From assembly GCF_009380165.1 (NCBI RefSeq), contig NZ_WHUF01000002.1, positions 930,001 to 994,000 on the forward strand: DNA of 64,000 nt. Reading direction: 5' to 3'. The notes under the pieces were generated by a model, which worked only from the letters and a program-made list of their open reading frames with translations, was not told the DNA's origin and ran no database searches. Made by a program: the position numbers and the translations under genes. Positions within the stretch are counted from its first letter, which is position 1; each line of letters begins with the position of its first letter. Below are positions 51,563-60,334 of this stretch, in pieces. Origin of the DNA: Rugamonas rivuli (lineage in GTDB: Bacteria; Pseudomonadota; Gammaproteobacteria; Burkholderiales; Burkholderiaceae_D).

Positions 51563-52516
51563 TTAACGCAGTTGGGTGTAGTTTGCAGGCACCCACTGGT
51601 AAGCCTGGCCGGCGCTGCGCAGATGGCCCAGGCCGGGGAAGGGCAGGTGGGCCGCGCCGATCAGCGCACCTTCCTTGGCAACCGCCGTGAAGGCTTGCTT
51701 GCGCGCGTAGGCGGCGGTCTTCGGATCGGTGTCGAAGCCGATGGTCACTTCAGGGTGCTCGAACTGCACCGCGCCCGCGTGGATCAAGTCGCCCACCACC
51801 AGCAGCTTCTTGCCTTTGCTCTCCACCATGTAGCTGATGTGGCCCGGCGTGTGGCCGTAGCTGGCGACAGCGCGGATGCCCGGCGTGATCTCGACGGCGC
51901 CGTTAAACGGCTGCAGGTGCTGGTTGGCCACGTACGGCGACAGCGACGCCGTCGCGCCCTGGAAGAAGCCCTTGTTCTCGGCCGGCGCCTTGTCCATATT
52001 GGCCTGGCTGAGCCAGAAGTCGGCGTCGTGCTTGTCGGCGCGGACGATGGCGTTGGGGAAGGCCGCCTGGCCGTTGGCTGCGAGGCCGCCGACGTGGTCC
52101 GGGTGCATATGGGTGATCAGCACTTCATCGACCTGCTCCGGCTGGTAACCCGAAGCCTTCAGGTTGGCCAGCAGCTTGCCCAGCGTCGGTCCGAACAGAT
52201 TGCCGGCGCCGGTGTCGATCAGCACCAGCTTGGCGCCGGTGTTGACCAGGTAACCCGTCACCGAAGTTTCCAGCGGGCTGGCCAGATAGGAGCGGGCCAG
52301 TTCCTGGTCGGTCTTGGCGGGCGCCTGTTGCAGCAGCTTGTTCATCGGCAGATCGACGGTGCCGTCGCTGATCGCGGTCACTTCAAAATCGCCCAGCATG
52401 ATGCGGAAGAAGCCGGGCGCATTGGTGCCGGCCAGCGGCGCGGCGGCCATGGCGGGTGCGGCGATGGCAAAAGCGATGGCGGCGGCAAGCGGGGTGAATT
52501 TGCTGATGAGTTTCAT
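51563..52516 (-). CDS. secreted MBL-fold metallohydrolase (paralogue of 1422-2369)
   Basis: A 317-residue protein with a Sec signal peptide (about 1-25, ending PAMAAA). The zinc motif is THMHPDH at about residues 136-142, followed by GHTPGH and the Asp in VVGDLIH. It aligns end to end with the MBL enzyme at the left of the window, including the C-terminal block AHLPFPGLGHLR. It is divergent from a LysR gene across 112 bp, the usual layout of a LysR-controlled target. The response-regulator gene follows 10 nt downstream. The substrate is unknown, perhaps a lactone or ester. Confidence 0.92.
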   Translation of the reverse strand: MKLISKFTPLAAAIAFAIAAPAMAAAPLAGTNAPGFFRIMLGDFEVTAISDGTVDLPMNKLLQQAPAKTDQELARSYLASPLETSVTGYLVNTGAKLVLIDTGAGNLFGPTLGKLLANLKASGYQPEQVDEVLITHMHPDHVGGLAANGQAAFPNAIVRADKHDADFWLSQANMDKAPAENKGFFQGATASLSPYVANQHLQPFNGAVEITPGIRAVASYGHTPGHISYMVESKGKKLLVVGDLIHAGAVQFEHPEVTIGFDTDPKTAAYARKQAFTAVAKEGALIGAAHLPFPGLGHLRSAGQAYQWVPANYTQLR

Positions 52517-52588
52517 GGGTTTTCCTTATCAATGAATTTACTAAACACAGTATGCATCTTTGCAAAAAATGGCACAATATCCATTAAG

Positions 52589-52617
52589 GCAAATGCAATT
52601 TGCGATATTTGCAAAAT
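52589..52617. promoter_or_regulatory. AT-rich inverted repeats between the MBL and LysR genes
   Basis: GCAAAT-GCA-ATTTGC (52589-52603) is a perfect 6-bp-arm inverted repeat of the T-N11-A kind bound by LysR proteins. A related half, ATTTGCAAAAT, follows at 52607-52617, and TTTGCAAAA recurs at about 52559. These sit in the shared promoter of the divergent genes. Confidence 0.5.
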
Positions 52618-52628
52618 GGAGGGAAAAG

Positions 52629-53600
52629 ATGATAGACAGCTTACAGTGCCTGCTGGCGGTCGTGGAGCACGGTAGCCTGTCCCGTGCGGCGGCGGAGATG
52701 AAGGTGGCGGTATCGTCGGTGTCGCGCAAGCTTGACGCGCTGGAGGCCGAACTGGGCGCGCGCCTGCTGCTGCGCAGCCCGCGCCAGGTGATCCTGACCG
52801 ACGCCGGCGTGCGCTTCCTGCCGCGCGCCCGCAACATCCTGGCCGAACTGGCCGATGGCAAGGCCGCCGTGCAGGAGCTGGACAGCGAACCGCGCGGCCT
52901 GCTGACGGTGACGGCGCCGGCCGCGTTCGGGCGCCTGCACGTGGCGCCGGCCATCGCCGGGTTTCTGCAGCACTGGCCCTTGCTGGAAGTAGAGCTGCAC
53001 GTCAGCGACGACATCGTCGACCTGGCCGCGCGCCGGGTCGACGTGGCAGTGCGCGCCGGCGTGCTGCCCGACAGTGGCCTGGTGGCGACGCGGCTGGCGA
53101 TCCAGAACCGCGTGGTCAGCGCCAGCCCGGCCTACCTTGCCCGCCACGGCTGGCCGCAAACGCCGCTGGATCTGCTCAACCACAACTGCCTGACCGTTAC
53201 CGGGCGCTCGGCGCCGCGCGGCTGGTGGCGTTTCGACGGCGTGAACCAGAACCAGCCGCTGGCCATCAAGGGCACGCTGCGCTGCGACGATACCGACTCG
53301 CTGCTGCACGCGGCCATCGGCGGCGCGGGCGTGGTGCACCTGGCGAACTGGCTGGTGAGCGACGCCATCGTCGCCGGCCAGCTGGTGCCGGTGTTCCCGA
53401 TGGCGCCGGTGGTGCGGGCCGCAGTGCTGGGGCGGCGCGAACCGACGGAGTCGGCGATCCATGCCGTGCACATGCCCGGCCGTTCCAACCAGATCAAGGC
53501 GCAGCTGCTGATACGTCATTTGAGGGAGTATTTCGGCGATCCGCCGTACTGGGATCTTGCGATGGAAGCTGCCGGGGCGGGCGAGCGCCGCGCCCCGTGA
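52629..53600 (+). CDS. LysR-family transcriptional regulator
   Basis: A 323-residue LysR regulator. The N-terminal helix-turn-helix is SLQCLLAVVEHGSLSRAAAE with KVAVSSVSRKLDALEAELG. The effector domain (about 90-295) includes GLLTVTAPAAFGRLHVAP and DIVDLAARRVDVAVRAG. I chose ATG 52629 because GGAGGG lies 5 nt upstream, and the preceding in-frame ATGs add a leader not seen in the family. It is divergent from the MBL gene and probably controls it. Inverted repeats lie between them. The co-inducer is unknown. Confidence 0.92.
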   Translation: MIDSLQCLLAVVEHGSLSRAAAEMKVAVSSVSRKLDALEAELGARLLLRSPRQVILTDAGVRFLPRARNILAELADGKAAVQELDSEPRGLLTVTAPAAFGRLHVAPAIAGFLQHWPLLEVELHVSDDIVDLAARRVDVAVRAGVLPDSGLVATRLAIQNRVVSASPAYLARHGWPQTPLDLLNHNCLTVTGRSAPRGWWRFDGVNQNQPLAIKGTLRCDDTDSLLHAAIGGAGVVHLANWLVSDAIVAGQLVPVFPMAPVVRAAVLGRREPTESAIHAVHMPGRSNQIKAQLLIRHLREYFGDPPYWDLAMEAAGAGERRAP

Positions 53601-53624
53601 TGTGATGGTGATGCCGGAGCTGGA

Positions 53625-54545
53625 TTAATCCCAGTCGCCGCCGCCACCGCCGCCGCTGTCTCCTCCACCGCCGCTGGAATCACCCCAGCCGCCGCTGACA
53701 CCGAAGTCGTTGCCGCCCATGTCGTCGCGGCGCAGCAGTTCGTCGCGCGATGGATCATCGTAGACGATGTCGTTGCGTGGAGCAGCCTGGGCGCCCGAAT
53801 CGTGGCTGCCGCCGGTGAACTGGCGCGCAATCGCTTCGCCGGCCACGATACCCGCGCCTACCGCAGCGCCGGTCGCCAGGCCGCCCATGATGCGCGAACC
53901 CATGCCGCTACCTTGCTGCGGCTGGCCGTAGCCCTGCTGCGGATAGCCCTGTTGAGGGTAGCCTGCGCCTGGCGCGTAGCCGGGTGCAGCACCGCCGCCG
54001 GGGTTGTAGCCGGCCGGATTGTAGGATGCGTCGTTCTGCGCGTTACGGCGCGACATGAAGCGTGTCGCCAGCCAGATAAAGCCCAGCAGGCCGCCACCCA
54101 GGATCAGGATGGTGCCCCAGGGGATGCCGCTGCTCTGCGGAGCGCCGTAGTTGCCGTTGTTGTAAGCGGCGTTGCTGCGTGCCGGCTGCTGCTGCGAGTA
54201 GTTGGCTTTCGGTTTCTGGCCGTCGGCCAGCAACGTGCGCAGCTTGGCCAAGGCGCTTGGATCCACCTTGGACAGGCCGGGCAGCCGTTCAGCCGTGGCC
54301 AGCTCGCCCTGTGCGGCGGCGAACTTGCCTTGCTTGGCCAATAGCTCAGCCTCGACGAAGTGCGCGGTGGCGCTGTTCGGGTGGGCTTTCAGGACTTGGT
54401 CCATCAGCTCCTGGGCTTCGGTGTATTTGCCTGCTTCGGCGGCGACATACACATCGTGTACAGTGGGTTCGGCCGCAAACGCCGGCACTGCAAGCGCCAA
54501 GGCGCTGGCCAGCAGGGTCATACGTGCGAAAGATTTTGCCGTCAT
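53625..54545 (-). CDS. TPR-containing membrane protein with Gly/Asp-rich tail
   Basis: A 306-residue protein: signal peptide (about 1-25, ending PAFAAE), a short tetratricopeptide-like helical region (about 30-105, with EAQELMDQVLKAHPNSATAH), a transmembrane helix (about 142-160, TILILGGGLLGFIWLATRF), then a low-complexity Gly/Pro/Gln/Tyr stretch with the repeat YPQQGYPQQGYGQPQQG. The end is Gly-rich, GGGGGGDWD. This layout recalls membrane-tethered scaffold proteins, but no function is known to me. It stands alone and converges on the LysR gene with 24 nt between. Confidence 0.8.
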   Translation of the reverse strand: MTAKSFARMTLLASALALAVPAFAAEPTVHDVYVAAEAGKYTEAQELMDQVLKAHPNSATAHFVEAELLAKQGKFAAAQGELATAERLPGLSKVDPSALAKLRTLLADGQKPKANYSQQQPARSNAAYNNGNYGAPQSSGIPWGTILILGGGLLGFIWLATRFMSRRNAQNDASYNPAGYNPGGGAAPGYAPGAGYPQQGYPQQGYGQPQQGSGMGSRIMGGLATGAAVGAGIVAGEAIARQFTGGSHDSGAQAAPRNDIVYDDPSRDELLRRDDMGGNDFGVSGGWGDSSGGGGDSGGGGGGDWD

Positions 54546-54585
54546 GTCAGATCTCCTTGTAAGACAGGCTGGATATGATGGCAGT

Positions 54586-55866
54586 TTACGCCATTTTCAA
54601 GGCCTGTGCGGTACGCTGGCTAACCGAAGCCGTCGGCGCACCCAAAGCGGCCAGCACCGCGTCGGCGATGATGTCGGCCGTGGCGGCCGATAAAGTCCAG
54701 CCCAGGTGGCCGTGGCCCGTGTTGTAGAACACCGATGGCGCCTTGCCCCGGCCCACGCGGGGCATCAGGTCCGGCATCATCGGCCGCAGCCCGGCCCATG
54801 GCGTCACGCTGCGGGTGCTCACGCCGGGGAAGCATTGCTGCACCCAATTGACCAGCGGCGCGATGCGGTCGGCGCGGATATCGCGGTTGAATCCATTGAA
54901 CTCCGCCGTGCCGGCCACGCGGAAGCGGCTCACGCCGAAGCGGCTGGCGACCAGCTTGGCGGCGTCGTCCACCAGGCTGACGTTGGGGGCGGCGGCCTGG
55001 CTGGCGGCATCGTCCAGGTTGACGGTGATCGAATAGCCCTTGACCGGATAGACGTTGACGCGGTCGCCCAGCATGGCCGCCATTTCGCGGCTGGCGGTGC
55101 CGGCGCAGACCACCACTGCGTCGTAGCGCAGGGTTTCGCTGGTGTCGCTGGCGCCGTCCTGTTCGACGGTGATGCTGACGCCATGGGCATCGGCGCTGGC
55201 CTTGGTCACGCGCTGGCCGAAGCGCAGGTCCACGCCCATGCGCTGCGCCGCCTGCGCCAGGCCGGTGGTGAATTTGTGGATGTCGCCGGTGCTGTCGCTT
55301 TCGGTGTAGTGGCCGCCATAGTACTGGCCGGCCAGCGTCGGTTCGAGGGCGCGCATCTCCTGCGGCGTGATGGCGCGGCGCGGCAGGCCGCCTTGCGCCA
55401 GCAGCTTGGACACCCCGGCCGCGTGCTCGAAGCCGGCGCGGTCGCGGTAGATGTGCAGGATGCCCTGGCGTTTGAGGTCGAAGTCTATGCCTTCCTCCTC
55501 GGCCCAGCTGAACAGATGCGCGCGCGCAGCCACGGCCAGCCTGGTGGTGGCGATAGTGTGGTCGCGATAGTGGGGAATGGCGGCGATGAACTCGGCGAAC
55601 CACGACAGCTTGTGCCAGCTCGGTTTGGGGTTGACCAGCAGCGGTGCATCGTTCTTCAGCATCCACTTCAGGCCTTTGACGATGGTGCTGCTGTGGTTCC
55701 ATGCCTCGGCGTTGGAGGCGGACAGCTGGCCGCCATTGGCGAACGAGGTCTCCATCGCGGCGTAGCGATGGCGCTCCAGCAGCGTGACGGCGAAGCCGCG
55801 CTTGGCGAGAGCGTAAGCGGTAGTGACGCCGGTGATGCCGCCGCCGATGATGGCTATGGTTTTCAT
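54586..55866 (-). CDS. dadA: D-amino acid dehydrogenase
   Basis: A 426-residue FAD-dependent oxidoreductase of the DadA type, which oxidatively deaminates D-amino acids at the cytoplasmic face of the inner membrane. The FAD-binding motif is IIGGGITGVTTAYALA at the N-terminus, then FANGGQLSASNAE, the substrate-side TESDSTGDIHKFT, and the C-terminal FAD block NTGHGHLGWTLSAA. The length is typical. It begins 4 nt after the YdeI-like gene, so the two are probably co-transcribed. No alanine racemase (dadX) lies next to it, unlike in many gamma-proteobacteria. Confidence 0.92.
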   Translation of the reverse strand: MKTIAIIGGGITGVTTAYALAKRGFAVTLLERHRYAAMETSFANGGQLSASNAEAWNHSSTIVKGLKWMLKNDAPLLVNPKPSWHKLSWFAEFIAAIPHYRDHTIATTRLAVAARAHLFSWAEEEGIDFDLKRQGILHIYRDRAGFEHAAGVSKLLAQGGLPRRAITPQEMRALEPTLAGQYYGGHYTESDSTGDIHKFTTGLAQAAQRMGVDLRFGQRVTKASADAHGVSITVEQDGASDTSETLRYDAVVVCAGTASREMAAMLGDRVNVYPVKGYSITVNLDDAASQAAAPNVSLVDDAAKLVASRFGVSRFRVAGTAEFNGFNRDIRADRIAPLVNWVQQCFPGVSTRSVTPWAGLRPMMPDLMPRVGRGKAPSVFYNTGHGHLGWTLSAATADIIADAVLAALGAPTASVSQRTAQALKMA

Positions 55867-55870
55867 GAAG

Positions 55871-56464
55871 CTAGTCGTCCAGCCCTTTGCCTTTGAGGAT
55901 ATGCGGGATGCATTTGTTCACGCGTGACTCGCGGGTCTTGGCCTGTTTGGCCGACGAGAAGTGTAGCAGGTAGCCACGCTGGCGTCCCGGCGTCAATGCG
56001 GCGAAGGCTTCCTGCAACTCGGGCGATTCCTCCAGCCGGTTCAGGAATTCCTCCGGCATCGCGAATTCGGCGGTCTTCTTGAATTCCACCTGTACGCCGG
56101 ATTGTTCCACCTTGATGGCGTCGCGGATGTAGGCCTTCAGGGACGCTTCCATCTTGGCGATTTGTTCGGCGCTGGTGAAGCGGATCTGGCGTCCCGCTTG
56201 GACATTCTCGGTTTGCTGGATCAGGATGCCCTTGGGGTCTTGCATCAACGCGCCTTTGAAAAACAGCAGCGCGCAGTATTCCTTGAAGCCGTGGATCAGG
56301 ACGACGTTCTGGCCGTCGAGCGTGTAGCAGGGATTGCCCCACTTGTATTCTTCGGTCAGGTCGCAGGCGAGTGCGATGGCGCGCAGCTTTTGGTAGGCGA
56401 TCTGCCATTGCCCCGGCTTGCTGACGTATTCATCAACCTTGGCGTTCAAAGTCTTCTCTGTCAT
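55871..56464 (-). CDS. YdeI/OmpD-associated-type protein (DUF1801-like)
   Basis: A 197-residue soluble protein. The N-terminal part (about 25-120) has the DUF1801-like block EYKWGNPCYTLDGQNVVLIH then CALLFFKGALMQDPKG. The C-terminal part (about 140-195) has the OmdA/YdeI block FKKTAEFAMPEEFLNRLEES and GYLLHFSSAKQAKTRESRV. Family members have no settled biochemical role. ATG 56464 has AGAGGT upstream. It is 4 nt before dadA and divergent from the methyltransferase gene, with a TATAAT at 56501-56506 read on the minus strand. Confidence 0.88.
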   Translation of the reverse strand: MTEKTLNAKVDEYVSKPGQWQIAYQKLRAIALACDLTEEYKWGNPCYTLDGQNVVLIHGFKEYCALLFFKGALMQDPKGILIQQTENVQAGRQIRFTSAEQIAKMEASLKAYIRDAIKVEQSGVQVEFKKTAEFAMPEEFLNRLEESPELQEAFAALTPGRQRGYLLHFSSAKQAKTRESRVNKCIPHILKGKGLDD

Positions 56465-56500
56465 AGTGCACCTCTTGGTATCAACAGTGGCAAAAAAATA

Positions 56501-56506
56501 ATTATA
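56501..56506 (-). promoter_or_regulatory. perfect -10 element upstream of the YdeI-like/dadA unit
   Basis: TATAAT on the minus strand lies 36 nt before ATG 56464. No good -35 is at the proper distance. A short G/C inverted repeat (GCCCG-ccgc-CGGGC, 56511-56524) stands in its place and may be an activator or repressor site. Confidence 0.4.
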
Positions 56507-56538
56507 CCCGGCCCGCCGCCGGGCGCATGGAGGATCGC

Positions 56539-57267
56539 ATGGCACAGAATATTTACGACCAACCCGAATTCTTCGCCGGCTACAGCCAGCTGCCGCGTTC
56601 CGTGCATGGCCTGGACGGTGCACCCGAATGGCCGGCCATCCGCGCCATGCTGCCCGACCTCGAAGGCAAGCGCGTGGTCGACCTGGGCTGCGGCTTCGGC
56701 TGGTTTGCGCGCTGGGCCGGCGGGCAGGGCGCCGCGCAGGTGCTGGCGCTGGATCTGTCCGAACAGATGATCGCGCGCGCCAAGGCCACTACGCAGGCCG
56801 CCAATATCGACTACCGGATCGCCGATCTGGAACAGCTGTCGCTGCCCGCCGGCGCGTTCGACTTTGTGTACAGCTCACTGGCCTTCCACTACATCGAGGA
56901 TTTCGGCAAGCTGGCCGCGACCATCCATCAGGCGCTGGCGCCTGGCGCGCAGTTTGTGTTCACGATCGAGCACCCGGTCTACATGGCGCCCGCGCAGCCG
57001 GGTTGGGCGACGGATGCCGATGGCCGCAGGATCTGGCCGCTGGACGGCTATTCCATCGAAGGGCCGCGCCGCACCGACTGGCTGGCCAAGGGCGTGCTGA
57101 AATACCACCGCACCATAGGCACCACGCTCAATGCCCTGATCCAGGCGGGCTTCAACGTGCGGCATGTGCAGGAATGGGCGCCGACAGCCGACCAGGTGGC
57201 TGCCAATCCCGGCCTGGCCGAAGAGCTGGACCGCCCGATGATGCTGTTGGTCGCCGCCCAGCGCTAA
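56539..57267 (+). CDS. class I SAM-dependent methyltransferase
   Basis: A 242-residue methyltransferase of the UbiE/Coq5-like Methyltransf_11 type. Motif I is VVDLGCGFGWFARW. The acidic end of strand 2 is ALDLSEQMIARA. Motif II is FDFVYSSLAFHYI, and motif III is LAPGAQFVFTIEHPVY. No signal peptide. I chose ATG 56539 because GGAGG lies 5 nt upstream. ATG 56527 would place it inside the ribosome site. The substrate is unknown. The stop TAA overlaps the stop of the converging monooxygenase gene by 4 nt. Confidence 0.9.
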   Translation: MAQNIYDQPEFFAGYSQLPRSVHGLDGAPEWPAIRAMLPDLEGKRVVDLGCGFGWFARWAGGQGAAQVLALDLSEQMIARAKATTQAANIDYRIADLEQLSLPAGAFDFVYSSLAFHYIEDFGKLAATIHQALAPGAQFVFTIEHPVYMAPAQPGWATDADGRRIWPLDGYSIEGPRRTDWLAKGVLKYHRTIGTTLNALIQAGFNVRHVQEWAPTADQVAANPGLAEELDRPMMLLVAAQR

Positions 57268-58796
57268 ACTTCGGATTTGCCCGGCGCGAAGCGCAGGTGA
57301 TAGCGCGCCACCATGCCGCGCAGGGAATCGAGCTCCTGGCGCGGCAGGGCCAGCGCCACGTGCATGTCGGGCCGGATCAGGTAGGCGGCGTCGCGCAGCA
57401 GGCCGGCGTCGGCGGCGGCATCGGTCCACGGGTAGGCATGCAGCGGCAGCGACAGCTCAAATGCTGCGACGCTCAGGGCGGGCGAGGGCTCGCCGTACAC
57501 ATGCAACTGCCAATCCAATGTTTGCAGCGCGTCGAAGTTGTCGCCGCCATCCGGTTGCGGCACCCACGGCAGCCGGTCGCCGCCGATCACTTCACCCGCC
57601 CGGCCGCCGCTCAGATGACTGTCCGGATAGTGGATCTGCACCTGCGACAAAGCCTTGAACAACGCGCGGCGCGCGGCCGTGAAGCCGGTCAGCACCGGGA
57701 ACACATGGGGCACCAGCCAGCTGCGCAGCAACTGCCCGCCGGCGCCCTGTGAAACGATCATCTGGAAAGCGCGGTCGGTGGTGGCGACCAGCCTGCGCGC
57801 GAAAACGATGCGCTCGGCCTGGTAGGTGTCGAGCAGGGCGTGGTCGCCGCGCCCTTGCAGTACCAGGGCCAGTTTCCACGACAGGTTGACGGCGTCGCCG
57901 ATGCCGGTGTTCATGCCCTGGCCGCCGGCCGGGCTGTGGATGTGGGCGGCGTCACCGGCGACGAAGCAGCGGCCCACGCGGAACTGCGAGGCCACGCGGT
58001 GATGCACGCGATAGGTCGAGAACCAGTTCACCTGTTCCACCTGGATGCCCAGCAGCGGTTCCAGCACCGGCCGGATGTCTTCGAAGCCCGGCTCGGGCAG
58101 GGCCTCCGCTTGCGGCGGCATGATGCCGATCAGCCGCTGCATGCCGCGCGAACGCACCGGCAGCATCAGCGCGAAGGTGTTGGGACCCAGGTGGCCGACC
58201 AGGTCGCGGTTCTCCGGCCCCGAGGTTTTGACGTCGGCCACGTAGTACAAGTGGTCGTAGGTGCCGCCGCTGAAGTCCAGCTTGAGCGATTCGCGCACGC
58301 GGCTGCGGGCGCCGTCGCAGCCGCACAGGTAGACGCTGCTGCAGGCGATGCGGTCGCCGCCCCGCACCAGCACTGCGCGCACGCCCCATTCGTCCTGCGT
58401 GAACGCTTCCAGCACGGTGTTCCATTCGACTGCGACGCCCAGGGCCTCCAACTGCTCGACCAGGAAGCGCTCGTGGTCGTCCTGCGGGAAGGCCAGCACG
58501 AAAGGGTAGGGACTGAGGCCTGCGCCCATGTCCTTGAGCCGCAATTCGGCGATGTCCTCGCCCGCTTCGCGCAGGTGGATGGCTTCGATCTTGATGCCGA
58601 GATCGACGACGGCGTCGGCAAAACCGAGCTGCCGGTAGAACTCCAGCGTGCGCGCATGCACCGCCATCGCGCGCGAAGCCTGGCCCGGGCCGCTGTTCTG
58701 GTCCACGATGCGGACGGCAATACCATGCCGCGCCAGCCGGATGGCGAGCACCAGGCCGGTGGGACCGGCGCCGACGATGAGGACTTGAGGAGCCAT
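57264..58796 (-). CDS. FAD-dependent aromatic-ring monooxygenase (PheA/TfdB-like)
   Basis: A 510-residue flavoprotein of the group A hydroxylases. The dinucleotide-binding motif is LIVGAGPTGLVLAIRLAR at residue 5. The NAD(P)H-linked DG motif is LCGCDGARSRVRE. The second FAD motif is CFVAGDAAHIHSPAGGQGMN. The C-terminal thioredoxin-like domain of this group (about 400-505) is reduced. The enzymes hydroxylate phenols, or tailor polyketides and other aromatic compounds. The gene stands alone, with no ring-cleavage genes near it, so the substrate is open. It converges on the methyltransferase gene with a 4-nt overlap. Confidence 0.92.
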   Translation of the reverse strand: MAPQVLIVGAGPTGLVLAIRLARHGIAVRIVDQNSGPGQASRAMAVHARTLEFYRQLGFADAVVDLGIKIEAIHLREAGEDIAELRLKDMGAGLSPYPFVLAFPQDDHERFLVEQLEALGVAVEWNTVLEAFTQDEWGVRAVLVRGGDRIACSSVYLCGCDGARSRVRESLKLDFSGGTYDHLYYVADVKTSGPENRDLVGHLGPNTFALMLPVRSRGMQRLIGIMPPQAEALPEPGFEDIRPVLEPLLGIQVEQVNWFSTYRVHHRVASQFRVGRCFVAGDAAHIHSPAGGQGMNTGIGDAVNLSWKLALVLQGRGDHALLDTYQAERIVFARRLVATTDRAFQMIVSQGAGGQLLRSWLVPHVFPVLTGFTAARRALFKALSQVQIHYPDSHLSGGRAGEVIGGDRLPWVPQPDGGDNFDALQTLDWQLHVYGEPSPALSVAAFELSLPLHAYPWTDAAADAGLLRDAAYLIRPDMHVALALPRQELDSLRGMVARYHLRFAPGKSEV

Positions 58797-58901
58797 GCGA
58801 TGAGTCTACGCCCGGCGCAAATTGGGGTGCGTTCAATTGAATACAGGCTTAAGGATCGGCTGGTATGATCCGAAATATTGTTTTAACTATACCTGTGCAC
58901 C

Positions 58902-59789
58902 ATGACCGCTTTCGCTACCCGCCGTGCCCTGTTGCTGGCGCTGGCCGCCGCCCCCTTCGCCAGCGCCGCCGATTTGCTGGACAATCCGCCAGCCGCCACG
59001 CCCCTGTCGGCAGCCGCGCTGCTGGCCAAGCTGGAGGCGGAATCGGGTGGCCGCCTGGGCGTGGCCGCGCTGAACACGGCCGACGGACGCCGCCTGCTGC
59101 ACCGCGCCGACGAGCGCTTCCCGTTTTGCAGCACCTTCAAGATGATGCTGTCGGCCGCCGTGCTGGCGCGCGAGCCGGCGCTGCTGAAGAAACGCGTGGT
59201 GTATCGAAAAACCGACCTGGTCACGTATTCGCCGATCACCGAGAAGCATGTCGGCAAAGGCATGACGGTGGCGGCGCTGTGCGAAGCCACCATCCAGTAC
59301 AGCGACAACGCAGCGGCCAACCTGCTGATGAAGCAGATCGGCGGTCCGGCCGCCGTGACGGCGTTTGCTCGCTCTATCGGCGATACCGAATTCCGCCTGG
59401 ACCGCATCGAGACGGAGCTCAACACCGCGCTGCCCGGCGATCCGCGCGACACCACGACGCCTGAGGCGATGGCGGAATCGCTGCAAAAGCTGTTGCTGGG
59501 CGACGCCCTGGGCGCAGCGCAGCGCAAGCAGCTGAAGGACTGGATGCTGGGTAACACCACCGGCGACACCCGCATCCGCGCCGGCGTGCCGGCCGGTTCC
59601 CTGGTGGCCGACAAGACCGGCACCGGCGACTACGGCACGACCAACGATATCGGCGTGATCTGGCAGCCGAACAAGGCGCCGATTGTGCTGGTGGTCTACC
59701 TCACCCAGCCCGGCAAGGACGACAAAGCGCGCAGCGAGATCCTCGCCGAGGCGAGCAAGATTGTCGTGGAAGCGTTCCGGGTCGGTTAA
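58902..59789 (+). CDS. bla: class A beta-lactamase
   Basis: A 295-residue serine beta-lactamase. All the catalytic motifs are present: CSTFK (Ser at residue 77, Ambler 70), YSDN (130 loop), [18 protein letters not shown] (Glu166 omega loop) and [13 protein letters not shown] (KTG, 234). The Cys before the active Ser matches Ambler 69, but no Cys at 238 is seen, so the disulphide of KPC-type carbapenemases is absent. The leader [22 protein letters not shown] carries a twin Arg, given here as [10 protein letters not shown], so Tat export is possible. The motifs resemble environmental and CTX-M-like enzymes. The spectrum cannot be judged. No AmpR-type regulator is adjacent. Confidence 0.94.
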   Translation: MTAFATRRALLLALAAAPFASAADLLDNPPAATPLSAAALLAKLEAESGGRLGVAALNTADGRRLLHRADERFPFCSTFKMMLSAAVLAREPALLKKRVVYRKTDLVTYSPITEKHVGKGMTVAALCEATIQYSDNAAANLLMKQIGGPAAVTAFARSIGDTEFRLDRIETELNTALPGDPRDTTTPEAMAESLQKLLLGDALGAAQRKQLKDWMLGNTTGDTRIRAGVPAGSLVADKTGTGDYGTTNDIGVIWQPNKAPIVLVVYLTQPGKDDKARSEILAEASKIVVEAFRVG

Positions 59790-59818
59790 ACTACGGCCTT
59801 ACACATTAAGGCCTGATC

Positions 59819-60334
59819 ATGACGAACCAAAAACAAGCGCCTGCGGGCCGGGTAGCCAATCCATTCCTGAACGCCGATTTCTACTCGCGCATGCGCGACT
59901 ACACCGAGCGCGATGCGGCGTTTTCCAAGGAAGCCAAGGCCATAGGCGACAGCGGCGCCGGCAAGCAGGGCACCGATGCGCGCTTCGCGCCGTCGCTGGC
60001 GGTGCTGCGCTCGGTGAAGAAGAAGGGCCTGACGCTGGAAGAGATGTTGAATCGCATCGTGCAAGGCGTGGAATCGGGCCTGTGGGAGCCTTGGCTGACG
60101 GCCTACGGCATCGAACTGCGCGGCGTGAACTACGCCAAGACCGGCGAGCGCAATGCCCGCCTGGCGATCGACATGAGCATGAGCTCCAAGGCGCACACGA
60201 TCTTCTCCGCCGCCGGCGTGGGCAACTGGCGCAGCCTGGTGGCCGAAGACTGCGCCCAGGTGCAGATCGACAAGCCGACCGAAAAGACCCCGGCCAAACT
60301 CACCGCCATCTTCTTCCTCGACGCGCCGAACTAA
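59819..60334 (+). CDS. unrecognised conserved-looking protein
   Basis: A 171-residue soluble protein with no signal peptide or membrane helix. It begins with a polar segment (MTNQKQAPAGRVANPFL), then a charged helical part (YSRMRDYTERDAAFSKEAKA) and a more compact C-terminal half with YGIELRGVNYAKTGERNARL. Codon use matches the surrounding genes. I do not recognise the family. It starts 30 nt after the beta-lactamase stop and may be co-transcribed with it. Its TAA overlaps the stop of the converging PPTase gene by 4 nt. Confidence 0.75.
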   Translation: MTNQKQAPAGRVANPFLNADFYSRMRDYTERDAAFSKEAKAIGDSGAGKQGTDARFAPSLAVLRSVKKKGLTLEEMLNRIVQGVESGLWEPWLTAYGIELRGVNYAKTGERNARLAIDMSMSSKAHTIFSAAGVGNWRSLVAEDCAQVQIDKPTEKTPAKLTAIFFLDAPN

